From UBA9926 sp913064795 (GTDB taxonomy: Bacteria; Pseudomonadota; Gammaproteobacteria; Pseudomonadales; Azotimanducaceae), in the NCBI GenBank assembly GCA_045560765.1, contig JBJKZD010000010.1, positions 682,001 to 746,000 of the forward strand: DNA of 64,000 nucleotides, read 5' to 3'. Under the pieces are notes generated by a model. The model worked only from the letters and a program-made list of their open reading frames with translations. It was not told where the DNA came from and ran no database searches. Shown in pieces: positions 37,875 to 46,469 of the stretch. Made by a program: the position numbers and the translations under genes. How positions within the stretch are numbered: the stretch's first letter is position 1; every line of letters begins with the position of its first letter.

Positions 37875-38153
37875 AGGCGACTTAATGGGTATGGACTGCC
37901 AGTGATCCTCTCAGGTTTGCGAACAAGGTACAACGCCGGGAGTTGGGGCAACTGGGCTTGTTGGCGCATCGCCGGAGCGGCCTGCTGACCTTGCAGTGTG
38001 GTTTGCGCGCCGGTTGCAACGCCCTGTCCCGCCAATGAAGATCAGCCAAAACAAGAACGGGCACAAGCACTCAACCAAAATCGAACAATCCTTGGCTTGA
38101 ACCAGGTCATCCATATCATAGGAAATGAACAGGATTTTAGTGGAGGATGAGCG

Positions 38154-39221
38154 ATGTCATTGACACTCAAAAATTTAGCCGCAGTTGATCGAAGCTGGGT
38201 TGATCAGTGTTTTAAACGATGCCTGGGCGATGAGGGCGGGGGTGTTGAATCTTTTACCCTTCAGCAGATCGGAGAGGGCGTGGGTCAGCTGGGAGAGTTT
38301 GGACTGCTGGAGGTTAAAACCCAGGATGGCGATGCACGATCTTTCTTTTTAAAGATACAAACGTCCTCAGAAGACTTTCATCAACTGTGTCTCGATTACC
38401 AGTATTACGAGCGGGAGGTTAACTTTTATCAATGCTCGGCCAAGGATGTTGCCTGCCGGACGCCCCATCCTTACTACGTAGAATTTAACCGGGAGCAATC
38501 TCAGGTGTTGCTGGTTCTAGAGTTCATGGCTGGCTGGCATACCCCAGATCAGATCATTGGCGCCAGCCGGCATCAAATCGAAAAGGCGATCGACGCTCTG
38601 ATACCGATCAATACGCAATATTGGAATCGTACCGACGAGCTACCCTGGCTGCCGAATTCAAAAGCGCCTTTTATGGTGAAGTTGGCAGATGATATGGTCG
38701 CTAATCGCCAAAAGTTTCTAGATCGGTTTGGCCATTTGCTGACGGTCAGTCAGCAGCAAAAGCTTGATCAGATCATTGCCTACTACCCTAAATTCGCTGA
38801 TATTTTTACCCAGGGCACTCAAACCCTGACGCATTGGGATTACCGCGTCGAAAATATCTTTTATTCAGCGGATGAGTCAGAAGTCGCAGTCATTGACTGG
38901 CAGTTGGGTCTGGCTCACAAGCCAGGATGGGATCTAGCGTACTTGCTGACAACCAATATCGATGTCGCTCTGCGCCGGGAAATCTTCGAGGCGTCAGTGG
39001 TGCAATATCAGGCGGGTCTTTGCGCTGCAGGAATCGCCTATGAGACGGACAAACTCATGAAAAATATGCGTCAAGCGATGTGCGCCATCACTTGTTTTTC
39101 TGTGGTGGGCGGTGGCAACTGTGATTTTGAAAATGAACGCAGCGTGATGTTGTTCGCCAAGCTGACTGAGCGTCTTTTTGCTGCAATTGATGATTATGAT
39201 GCAACCGCCGCTTTGGTGTAG
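38154..39221 (+). CDS. Phosphotransferase of the aminoglycoside/ecdysteroid kinase-like superfamily
   Basis: The 355-residue product carries the APH-type catalytic loop H-W-D-Y-R-V-E-N-I-F near residue 230 and the metal motif V-I-D-W-Q about 20 residues on. An N-terminal ATP-binding lobe (F-F-L-K-I-Q) precedes them. It is soluble. Proteins of this type are abundant in marine gammaproteobacteria and are annotated as ecdysteroid-kinase-like or as acyl-CoA-dehydrogenase-associated phosphotransferases; they probably phosphorylate a small alcohol. GTGGAGGA lies just before the ATG. The substrate is not indicated by neighbours. Confidence 0.82.
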   Translation: MSLTLKNLAAVDRSWVDQCFKRCLGDEGGGVESFTLQQIGEGVGQLGEFGLLEVKTQDGDARSFFLKIQTSSEDFHQLCLDYQYYEREVNFYQCSAKDVACRTPHPYYVEFNREQSQVLLVLEFMAGWHTPDQIIGASRHQIEKAIDALIPINTQYWNRTDELPWLPNSKAPFMVKLADDMVANRQKFLDRFGHLLTVSQQQKLDQIIAYYPKFADIFTQGTQTLTHWDYRVENIFYSADESEVAVIDWQLGLAHKPGWDLAYLLTTNIDVALRREIFEASVVQYQAGLCAAGIAYETDKLMKNMRQAMCAITCFSVVGGGNCDFENERSVMLFAKLTERLFAAIDDYDATAALV

Positions 39222-39335
39222 TTGCAGCGTTTGAAGCACTTGTTTTTGCCGAGCTTAAGGTAGTAGCGCGTTGAGTTGCTGAGCTTTTCGGTAATGCAGT
39301 GCGAGTTAGGTCAAGCAGTATTGGTTGTTGGTCAT

Positions 39336-40094
39336 TTAGTCCCCGCGGCGAGGTTTAATGAGCGTTCTCAGCCAGTTGAGCCAGGTGTTGGGCCCCAACA
39401 CGTAATCATCAATTTGCGCATTTTTTGCCTCGTGGGCTTCGAAATTCTCAAACAATGTCTCACGCCGGGTAATGGGTTGGTCGGGGTCGAGTGCACGAAT
39501 CACCTGGGCGGGGTTGCCCGCGGCAATGACATTTTCAGGGATGTCGCTGGCCACAACAGAACCAGCTCCGATGACGCTGTTTTCACCAATCGTGACGCCT
39601 TTGCAGACGGTCGCACCATCGCCCAACCAGACGTTGTTAGCGAGGTTGACGGCGCGAGTGGTGCCGATGGGCCGGGTTCGGTCATAAAGGTCGTGCCAGT
39701 CGGCGTCGGTGACATAGCTGCCCGCAGCCAGCATGCAATTATCGCCAATGGAGACTTTGCTGGCAGCATCGACCCTAACCCCTGGGCACAGTAAAACCGC
39801 GTTTCCCAGTTCGATCCGGCCCTGTTCTCCGTGAAATTGCCAGGTCGATAGTGAGACCTGGCGATCCGGTGCAGTGACCACGTGGAGATGGGTGCCTGCG
39901 CAGATTCCGGGTCCAAAAACGCGAATGTTCCAGGGTTTCATCATGAGCGCGCCTGTGCCGATAGCGGCAAAATGGGGCTCGACGAAGTGGCGCCCATACC
40001 AACGCTCGAACCATTGATAGCGGCGCTTGAACCACAATGGGCGATGGTCACGAATCATAAAATAGATTCCAGTAAATAGAAGATTGTATGCCAT
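39336..40094 (-). CDS. Left-handed beta-helix (hexapeptide) acyltransferase
   Basis: The 252-residue product is a hexapeptide-repeat protein. From about residue 80 the [LIV]-G-x4 repeats are regular, including V-S-I-G-D-N, V-W-L-G-D-G and V-T-I-G-E-N-S-V-I-G-A-G-S, ending in the family's A-G-N-P-A loop. The first 70 residues are basic and aromatic and may touch the membrane or an acceptor. It resembles WbbJ/maltose-type O-acetyltransferases, using acetyl-CoA to modify a sugar or lipid head group. A catalytic His is likely in D-W-H-D-L near residue 135. There is no surface-polysaccharide cluster around it. Confidence 0.85.
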   Translation of the reverse strand: MAYNLLFTGIYFMIRDHRPLWFKRRYQWFERWYGRHFVEPHFAAIGTGALMMKPWNIRVFGPGICAGTHLHVVTAPDRQVSLSTWQFHGEQGRIELGNAVLLCPGVRVDAASKVSIGDNCMLAAGSYVTDADWHDLYDRTRPIGTTRAVNLANNVWLGDGATVCKGVTIGENSVIGAGSVVASDIPENVIAAGNPAQVIRALDPDQPITRRETLFENFEAHEAKNAQIDDYVLGPNTWLNWLRTLIKPRRGD

Positions 40095-40282
40095 TGCTGC
40101 TCAACTTTTCTATTCAAAGCGCGCAAAATTAAGCGCGCGAAGGCGGGTGCACTGGGACGCTTTAAGACCCAGCAAGCAACGACGCATGATCGTTGGATGG
40201 AGGAAATCCTTGTGGTCAAGAGGGTTCATGATCGGCCGCTTCTTTTTTCGGACGGGTGCCCGGGCCGGATTCAAGCCTATTC

Positions 40283-40319
40283 GTCAACCGTCAACCGTCA
40301 ACCAGTCAACCATCAACCA
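40283..40319. repeat. 7-nt tandem array, five copies
   Basis: GTCAACC occurs four times and ATCAACC once, the first three copies directly adjacent and the last two offset by one base. It lies in the 813-bp gap 40095-40907, where the open frames on either strand have no family pattern, so I call the gap non-coding. Confidence 0.8.
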
Positions 40320-40907
40320 GCAAAGTAACGGCTGAGCGCCACTGGCCCGGAACGGCCACTGGTATCCGAAGGCGACTCCCGCCGCATTTTATGGTTTCTC
40401 AGGGACAGGTCTCTGTCACAGCCGATAGCACATGTCGATGACTAGAGCTGATCGGGATGGTTCCTTCATCTAGCTGTTCTTGGCTAAGATAAATCTTGGT
40501 GCGCATGGGATGATAGCGATTAGCGATTACTGACCTTGTTAACAAAGGGTCTGAAATACCCGCGGCTTGTGTTGGCGGTGCGCCAGTTTGATGGCGTGCC
40601 CGCTAAGTCCTTAGCATCGCCCCTTGAGTGGGCGGTGACCTATTGCCGAGCTTGCGATTTAAAACCCGATGTCTAGAATTCGAGATGGGCAGAGACTGCT
40701 TTCATCGTCTGCTGTTGTGCGGTTCTTAGGTCGTTGCCCTGTTGTTAAGGGAAGGGTCTGGGTATTGTAGATCGATGGTCCGGTCATTCGCCTCAGCAGG
40801 TGCGAGGCCAGTCCTAGGAGGCCAGATGCGCGCGCTGGTGCCTCAGAGCTAGATGAGGTTTCATTACACAGACAAGGGTATAGCAAACACAATGATAACA
40901 AGGATCG

Positions 40908-41492
40908 ATGACCATGGTTGATGCGGTTGATGCTTTAGTAAACCGAGTCTCGTCGCCCCGATTAGCCGGTTCGGTGCCAGCTGACGTGCTCCACGAAATG
41001 GTGTTAGCTGCGGCTCGGGCGCCAGATCACGCGCAACTCAAGCCCTATCGTTTTTTGGCCATTTCCGGTGCAGGCCTCGATGCCCTCGGCGAATTGATGG
41101 TTGCTGCGCGTCTCGAGTCTGAGCCCGGCCTGGCGCCTGAGGCTATCGAAAAACTGCGAAGCAAGCCCTCTCGTGCGCCGCTGATCATCGTCGGCATTGC
41201 GTCGCCCCAGTCTCATCCGAAGGTGCCAGAAATAGAACAACTGCTGACAGCAGGGATTGCGCTCCAAAACATGTCTAGCCTGGCAACCGCTCGGGGTTAT
41301 GGCGCGATGTGGCGCACCGGGGACATGGCTTATCACCGGACCGTGCACCGTGGATTAGGGTTAGACACGCACGAACAGATCGTCGGTTTCCTCTATGTAG
41401 GGGAGATTGAGGGCAGGCTCAAAACAGTTCAGCCCGTGCTGCCCGAGACGTTGATGAGCGCTTGGCCAAAATCTTCTGACAGGGTCCGGTAG
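40908..41492 (+). CDS. Nitroreductase-family flavoprotein, YdjA-like
   Basis: A 194-residue single-domain nitroreductase. The FMN-binding start contains R-V-S-S-P-R and A-A-R-A-P-D-H-A-Q-L-K-P-Y-R near residue 40; the middle has G-I-A-L-Q-N-M near 127 and the G-Y-G-A-M-W-R-T-G turn, all as in YdjA. YdjA-type enzymes bind FMN as dimers and reduce nitro or quinone compounds with NADPH; the physiological substrate is unclear. Two near starts exist (40908 and 40914). It follows an 813-bp empty gap and precedes the leader of a TonB receptor. Confidence 0.88.
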   Translation: MTMVDAVDALVNRVSSPRLAGSVPADVLHEMVLAAARAPDHAQLKPYRFLAISGAGLDALGELMVAARLESEPGLAPEAIEKLRSKPSRAPLIIVGIASPQSHPKVPEIEQLLTAGIALQNMSSLATARGYGAMWRTGDMAYHRTVHRGLGLDTHEQIVGFLYVGEIEGRLKTVQPVLPETLMSAWPKSSDRVR

Positions 41493-41605
41493 CGGTGGGT
41501 AGAGATTAAAGAAAGACGTCGGAGTGGGCATTTTTTAGCGCAGCACTTTGAGAGCAAGTCGTTTTCGATACGCCTTGCTGATGAGTCTCAAGGGGATCCA
41601 AAGGT

Positions 41606-41635
41606 TTGATCTTAATTCCTGATTATTTCTATCTT
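41606..41635 (+). promoter_or_regulatory. Candidate sigma-70 promoter of the TonB receptor
   Basis: TTGATC (41606-41611) and TATCTT (41630-41635) are 18 bases apart in an AT-rich stretch. They would start transcription near 41642 and leave a leader of about 180 nt. Confidence 0.4.
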
Positions 41636-41661
41636 AATGAATTAAAATTAGATTTGTAGTT

Positions 41662-41817
41662 ACCGCGCAGGTTGTCGTAGAATCTGCGCAGCGGTAGGTT
41701 CAGGGAAGGATCTGTGTTGCCGCAGAGCGTGAAAAGCAACGGGTTGTAAGCCGTTGTGATATGTGTCGTGTTTCCTTCCTGTACTTGCCCCGCAATTGAT
41801 GACAATAAAGGGGGTAG
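41662..41817 (+). promoter_or_regulatory. Structured leader, riboswitch-like, ahead of a TonB receptor gene
   Basis: Several nested pairings can be drawn. TACCGC (41661-41666) pairs with GCGGTA (41691-41696), extended inward by GCAG/CTGC. CAGGGAAGGA (41701-41710) pairs with TCCTTCCTG (41773-41781) with one bulge. Inside that, CAACGG pairs with CCGTTG (41737-41756). Finally TTGCCCC (41785-41791) can pair with the Shine-Dalgarno region GGGGTAG (41811-41817). The sequence does not match the cobalamin box. Pairing was found by eye, without an energy calculation. Confidence 0.35.
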
Positions 41818-41821
41818 AAAA

Positions 41822-44800
41822 ATGAGATGTTTTAAGCACCAAAGCGCAGGGCCAGTTCTTGGCCATCTCGCTAAACGGGCAGGTATCTCCGGACTAGTAC
41901 TTTCGGCACTGGCAGTTTCAGTTGCCTCGGTCTCCTATGCCGAAGAAACCGGACGAAAAATCGAAGAAGTGATCGTCACGGCGGAGCGCCGAGAGGCCTC
42001 GATCCAAGACACTTCTATGTCAATTACGGCATTTACGACCGAGTTTATGGATGACTTTGGTATTCGTAACCAAGAAGATCTGCAAAACTTCGTTCCAGCC
42101 ACAACCATCCAACCCTACGACGCGACGGTACGCGGAGTTGGGCGTAATTTCCGTGCGTTGGGCGGTGACCCCGGCGTTGCTGTTTATATGAACGGCGTAT
42201 ACTCCGAGGACTTGCTGACTGCAACTGCTCAAACATTCTGGGACGTTGACCGAGTCGAAGTTCTGAGAGGACCCCAAGGTACGCTCTACGGCCGAAATGC
42301 CATCGGTGGTGCGATCAATATTCTCTACAAGAAACCAGAGCAAGACATGGATTGGTCAATAAAGACCATCATGGGTAATGACGGTCAAACAGAATCCTAT
42401 GGAATGCTGAACGGTGGTTTGACAGAAACCTTGTCTGCTCGGGTGAACTTCGCGTTGCGGAATCGAGACGGCTATATCCGAGAAATCGGTGAAGGCCGAG
42501 ATCTTGATGGGCTCGGCGTCAAAAATTTCAACGGTCAAATCCAATGGGACCCAACCGATCAACTCTCTTTGAATATTCGGCACAATGGGATGCGAACGGA
42601 TCGACCTTTCGGTGGCGCTAACGGCGGTGGACTTGTCGTGCTCAATGAAGAGGGCGCTGCATCGCGAAACTACCATGCACTTGTGCCGGGTTTTCGAGCG
42701 ATCGACCCAAGCGAAACCAATCCCTTTGCGAGTGGGTTTTTAGTACCTGATGCGCCGGTGTATACGTTCACCGATCCCAACACTGGGGCAGCGGTACAAG
42801 CTCAGAATAATCGAGCGGGCATGGACTATGCTGGATTCGATGGGCTTCAAAATGCGGCGGCCTCTTTGGATGGCTTCAATTTCACAAGCCAAGACTCAAT
42901 CAATCTCTACAACGAGTGTGTCTTTTCAGGTGACATTGAAGGCAGTGATGTTTGCACTGGTACCAATGGCTTGAACCGAGAGGAATTCGACGGAGATACA
43001 ACACAGCTCAACCTGACCTATCAGCTGACCGATAACATTGAACTGAAGTATATCTACGGTTTCAACGAGCTGATTTATCGTCGAACAACGGATGATGACA
43101 ACACGGCAAGTGCTTTCCACGATCGTCAGTACTATGTCAATCATGAAGCGTCTTATGAATCTCACGAAGTTGTGGCATTTATTGACCTAAATGACGACAT
43201 CTCCCTGACCTCGGGCGTGTTTTTCTATGACGCAACCATCAATCAGCGAGGGGATTTCTACAGCGCTGTCGGTGAGCGCAGAATGATCGACCCTTACGCG
43301 GACAGCACCTCCCTTGGAGCTGGCTTAGACTCGGTTCTTTCTAACACGCTGGGTGCGGGGGAGGCGTTGACGCCGCTGCTAACGGGTATCTCGATTTACG
43401 ACATGATGCTGGCCGTGGGTATCGCTGTTCCTGGACAGATTTCGCTGCATTCAGCGAAGGAATCGTGTGTTGGAAGCGATCGATTCGGTTGTAACAGCAA
43501 TGACTCTGTGGCCAACGCTGATGCGGGCGCTACCGCACTTGAGAATCCCAGCCGTAACTTGATGATTGGTCTGTGGACGGGTGATAACGGCACCAACCCT
43601 GATCTTGATGTTCAGTGGGGTCCCAATACTGTGGGTAGCGATTTGCTTTATGAAACCCAAACCGACCGAAAAGCGTTTGCTGCCTACACCCAAGGTGTGT
43701 GGCAAATCAATGATGAGTTCGCTCTCACGGTTGGACTGCGGTACGCAAAAGATGAGCTCATCGCTGAAGAGAATCTATGGCGATATACCGAAAGTGATCT
43801 TGGCGGGCTCATTGGTTTTTGGGGCGGCGCCTTTGGCATCAGCTTAGCAAACGGTGGGTTCGAGCAAAGTGCCGAAGCCGCTGCAGCGGGTAGTCCTTTT
43901 GGGCTGATTTTGGATCAATATGGGCAGCCAACGCCAACGCGTAAAGCGGTCAACGGCGGTATCCCAATTGCGGTCAGCTTGTACCGACCTTTCGATCGAG
44001 AAGACACTAAAACCACGTTCCGCGTGAACTTGGATTACGACATTACCGACAATGCAATGATGTACGCGTCGGTGACGACTGGTCATCGCGCGGGTGGGTA
44101 CAATTTGGTGTTCTTCAGCAAGACGCCAACCTATGACCCAGAAGAGCTCGTCGCCTACGAGTTGGGGTACAAAACCCAGTGGCTGGATAATTCGCTACAG
44201 TTGAACGGTTCATTTTATTACTACGATTACGAAAACATTCATACCGTAGCAACAGAAGTGAATTCCTTCTTCGGTACTTCAACCTCGGTTTTACCTGCTC
44301 CAGGTGCTGAGATTAAGGGTATGGAAGCGGAACTGACCTGGTTGGCGACAGACTCGCTGACTTTGGGCGGCAACTTCAGCTACACGCCGAATGAGTATTC
44401 AGAGGACCTTGATATCCTCGACCCAGCTGGATTTGATCGACCAGCATCACTGTTTGGCGCAGCGACCTCTGTGAAGAACATTAATGGCAATCAATTGCTG
44501 CAGGTACCAGAATCTAAGTTCAACGCTTGGGCAACCCATGTGACGCCTCTAGATTCCGGTGCGACCTTGATGTTCTCTGGTTCGTATAGCTGGATTGATA
44601 AAGTGTATTACTCGCCCTTCCAAAATGAGGACGAAATGTCCGAGGGCTACGGCCGATTGGATTTGAGAGCAACCTGGACATCGCGTGATGGTCGGATGAT
44701 GCTCTCAGGCTTTGTGAACAACGTCCTTGATGACACCGGGGTACTGCAAGTTCTTCGGCACGGCGAGGAAGAGATGTTTCGCCAGAGCGCGGGTACAACG

Positions 44801-44854
44801 TTGCCCCGTTTGATGGGTATTGAGTTCACGGTTGCGATGAACCCAATGAACTAG
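41822..44854 (+). CDS. TonB-dependent receptor, large (about 1010 residues)
   Basis: The signal sequence spans about residues 1-40. The TonB box I-E-E-V-I-V-T-A-E-R-R follows at about 48-58, then a plug with V-R-G-V-G-R-N and R-V-E-V-L-R-G-P-Q-G-T-L-Y-G-R-N-A, then a 22-strand-type barrel closing with a short aromatic strand. It belongs to the broad FepA/IroN-like receptors common in sphingomonads and marine gammaproteobacteria; the ligand may be a hydrophobic or aromatic compound rather than a sugar, since no SusD-like partner or glycosidase is near. I start at ATG 41822, behind a GGGGG site; the frame is open 22 codons further back without support. A strong terminator follows. Confidence 0.93.
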   Translation: MRCFKHQSAGPVLGHLAKRAGISGLVLSALAVSVASVSYAEETGRKIEEVIVTAERREASIQDTSMSITAFTTEFMDDFGIRNQEDLQNFVPATTIQPYDATVRGVGRNFRALGGDPGVAVYMNGVYSEDLLTATAQTFWDVDRVEVLRGPQGTLYGRNAIGGAINILYKKPEQDMDWSIKTIMGNDGQTESYGMLNGGLTETLSARVNFALRNRDGYIREIGEGRDLDGLGVKNFNGQIQWDPTDQLSLNIRHNGMRTDRPFGGANGGGLVVLNEEGAASRNYHALVPGFRAIDPSETNPFASGFLVPDAPVYTFTDPNTGAAVQAQNNRAGMDYAGFDGLQNAAASLDGFNFTSQDSINLYNECVFSGDIEGSDVCTGTNGLNREEFDGDTTQLNLTYQLTDNIELKYIYGFNELIYRRTTDDDNTASAFHDRQYYVNHEASYESHEVVAFIDLNDDISLTSGVFFYDATINQRGDFYSAVGERRMIDPYADSTSLGAGLDSVLSNTLGAGEALTPLLTGISIYDMMLAVGIAVPGQISLHSAKESCVGSDRFGCNSNDSVANADAGATALENPSRNLMIGLWTGDNGTNPDLDVQWGPNTVGSDLLYETQTDRKAFAAYTQGVWQINDEFALTVGLRYAKDELIAEENLWRYTESDLGGLIGFWGGAFGISLANGGFEQSAEAAAAGSPFGLILDQYGQPTPTRKAVNGGIPIAVSLYRPFDREDTKTTFRVNLDYDITDNAMMYASVTTGHRAGGYNLVFFSKTPTYDPEELVAYELGYKTQWLDNSLQLNGSFYYYDYENIHTVATEVNSFFGTSTSVLPAPGAEIKGMEAELTWLATDSLTLGGNFSYTPNEYSEDLDILDPAGFDRPASLFGAATSVKNINGNQLLQVPESKFNAWATHVTPLDSGATLMFSGSYSWIDKVYYSPFQNEDEMSEGYGRLDLRATWTSRDGRMMLSGFVNNVLDDTGVLQVLRHGEEEMFRQSAGTTLPRLMGIEFTVAMNPMN

Positions 44855-44862
44855 AACTCAGT

Positions 44863-44886
44863 GTTGCAATGAAAGTTGCATTCAAA
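44863..44886. repeat. 12-nt tandem duplication just past a stop codon
   Basis: GTTGCAATGAAA (44863-44874) is followed by GTTGCATTCAAA. The end of the receptor coding sequence already contains GTTGCGATGAAC, a third relative of the unit. This resembles the arrays that begin at stop codons at 10580 and 14361. Confidence 0.55.
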
Positions 44887-44887
44887 G

Positions 44888-44914
44888 AAGGCGGGCATTG
44901 CCCGCCTTTTTTTT
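44888..44914 (+). terminator. Rho-independent terminator after the TonB receptor
   Basis: AGGCGGGC pairs with GCCCGCCT around a three-base ATT loop, followed by eight T residues. It lies 34 bases after the receptor stop codon. Confidence 0.95.
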
Positions 44915-44974
44915 GCTCGATTTTTATCCATCGAACTTTATTGCCTGACACTCCTCGCTCGCTGTCTCATTCTC

Positions 44975-45008
44975 ATAGAGGCTCGAGACTAATAGAGGCT
45001 CGATACTG
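44975..45008. repeat. 17-nt tandem duplication
   Basis: ATAGAGGCTCGAGACTA at 44975-44991 is followed by a copy at 44992-45008 that differs at its last few bases. Confidence 0.75.
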
Positions 45009-45168
45009 ACGTGCTGGTGTTTTAGCGATCGGTTAACCGGTTGTTTAGCAAGATTTGCAAGACCGGACTCAATTAATGATCTCAGCTTTTTCTGAGTAAC
45101 GTGAGTGCTCTCCGAGTCGGGTTAGGCTGGGTGCGATTAGATGAGACCGAGTGCGCAAGGTGCTCAGC

Positions 45169-45210
45169 GCATGTCGACTTGGGGCGTGTCGACTGAGAGT
45201 GTGTCGCCTA
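45169..45210. repeat. 15-nt degenerate tandem array, about 2.8 copies
   Basis: Three successive units centred on GTGTCGAC or ATGTCGAC start at 45169, 45184 and 45198. They lie just upstream of the 4.5S RNA promoter region. No gene is seen between the receptor terminator and the 4.5S RNA. Confidence 0.6.
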
Positions 45211-45236
45211 AAGGTGGCCGCAGACCTCAAAAGCCG

Positions 45237-45242
45237 TATAAT
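45237..45242 (+). promoter_or_regulatory. -10 element of the 4.5S RNA gene
   Basis: A consensus TATAAT lies about seven bases before the first base of the RNA. The region 17 bases further upstream has no good -35 match. Confidence 0.65.
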
Positions 45243-45246
45243 AGGC

Positions 45247-45353
45247 GTTCCACCTTGGTCCTCTCGCAATAAATAGAGGCAAACCCCGCCAGGCCCGGAA
45301 GGGAGCAACGGTAGTTTCGAATTTGTGTGCCGGGATGTGGCTAAGGTGGTCTT
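45247..45353 (+). ncRNA. ffs: 4.5S RNA of the signal recognition particle
   Basis: The conserved SRP domain IV core is present: AGGCCCGGAAGGGAGCAAC, with the GGAA tetraloop and the asymmetric and symmetric internal loops. It is followed by the usual GTGTGCCGGGATGTGGCT 3' side. The outer ends pair as CCACCTT (45250-45256) with AAGGTGG (45343-45349). Length is about 105 nt, the small bacterial type without an Alu domain. It binds Ffh and targets nascent membrane proteins to the membrane. The ends are set by the outer helix; a T-rich stretch follows. No neighbouring gene is functionally linked. Confidence 0.96.
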
Positions 45354-45705
45354 CTTCTCTTAATCCTCAAGACGATTCGCGATGAATGACGCCTCTCGCG
45401 TTGGTGGCAGCGCTGAGCGCTCTGGATTCATTGTCAGGGTATAGCGATTCCTTAGCGGAGGCGCTGGCTTGCTTGCCATTGGGACCCAGGCTGGCTGATG
45501 TCGAGTAGAACCGGAAACTGTGTCTTTCTGGGTGCCAAACACAGGTGCCGTGCTCGGTGCTTTCAAAACTTAAGGGTGGGACCGCAACCCACTAAATCCT
45601 GTGACAAATGGTTTAGAGCAAACCAGGCCCCTTTGCCGTCCACGGCGCCATGTCGACCGTTTAAAAAAGCGGAGGGGGGCAAGATCTTGAGCGCCGCCCT
45701 GGCAG

Positions 45706-45737
45706 CCGTTCAACCAATCAGCCGCTCAACCAATCCG
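45706..45737. repeat. 16-nt tandem duplication
   Basis: CCGTTCAACCAATCAG (45706-45721) is followed by CCGCTCAACCAATCCG (45722-45737). The surrounding gap 45354-45896 has no convincing gene on either strand. Confidence 0.75.
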
Positions 45738-45896
45738 CCATAGCCCGCGTAGAACTGAACAATCCCGCGACCAAGCGTAGGAAGAATAAAAAAATGCTCC
45801 AAAGGCGTCGCCAATTCCGGTAGCAGAGGGCTGCCTTGCCCATCACGGGCCAGCAAAGACTGGAAAAGGGCAGGCGCCTAACTGAAGGGTTAGACC

Positions 45897-46469
45897 ATGA
45901 AATGTTTGATAATTACAGGAATTATGATGGTGAGTGCGATGACGAACGCGCAGGGCTTGCAAATCATTGGACCGGAGAGCGAGCCGTCGAGCCTACGCTG
46001 GCAGGTGGTCAACGACACCGTGATGGGCGGCCAGTCATCGAGTCGCTATGAGCGCAAAGGTAGCGGGTTGCGCTTTTCGGGGTTTCTGAATACCAACGGC
46101 GGTGGATTTGCCTCGCTGCGAAGCGAGCGCCTCAACGTGGATCTTGCGCCTGCGACCTTGATTCGGCTGAGGGTCAAGGGTGATGGTAGGCGATACAGCA
46201 TTCGGCTTTATGCGGAGGGAGAACGTGTGTCCTATCAGCATGCGTTTGCGACGACCGCGGATGAATGGCGCGTCCTGGAGCTCAATATTCGGGACTTCTA
46301 CGCTTCTTGGCGGGGCAGGCGATTCGATCGGCCCCCAGTAGAAGCGCGGGATATTGTGGGTGTGGGATTGATTTTAGCCGATGGTTTAGATGGGCCTTTT
46401 GAAATTGCGCTGGATCGATTCGAATTTGATACCAAACTGGTCCAGCAAGCGAGCATCGACCCCTTATGA
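45897..46469 (+). CDS. CIA30-family protein (complex I intermediate-associated, NDUFAF1-like), exported
   Basis: The 190-residue product has a short signal peptide (cleavage near residue 18) and then a single CIA30 beta-sandwich. The W-x-V-V-N-D-T-V-M-G-G-x-S motif at about 35-48 is the hallmark, followed by F-S-G-x-L-x-T-x-G-G-G-F-A-S and a conserved carbohydrate-binding-like core. In mitochondria CIA30/NDUFAF1 helps assemble complex I; bacterial members are of unknown role and several are periplasmic. The stop overlaps the next start (ATGA), so the two genes are translationally coupled. Confidence 0.85.
   Translation: MKCLIITGIMMVSAMTNAQGLQIIGPESEPSSLRWQVVNDTVMGGQSSSRYERKGSGLRFSGFLNTNGGGFASLRSERLNVDLAPATLIRLRVKGDGRRYSIRLYAEGERVSYQHAFATTADEWRVLELNIRDFYASWRGRRFDRPPVEARDIVGVGLILADGLDGPFEIALDRFEFDTKLVQQASIDPL

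Noticed and set aside
41662..41817. Cobalamin riboswitch before the TonB receptor
   Set aside because: A short GAATCTG...GCAGCGGTA stretch recalls the class, but the B12-box order and spacing are missing, so I do not name the ligand.
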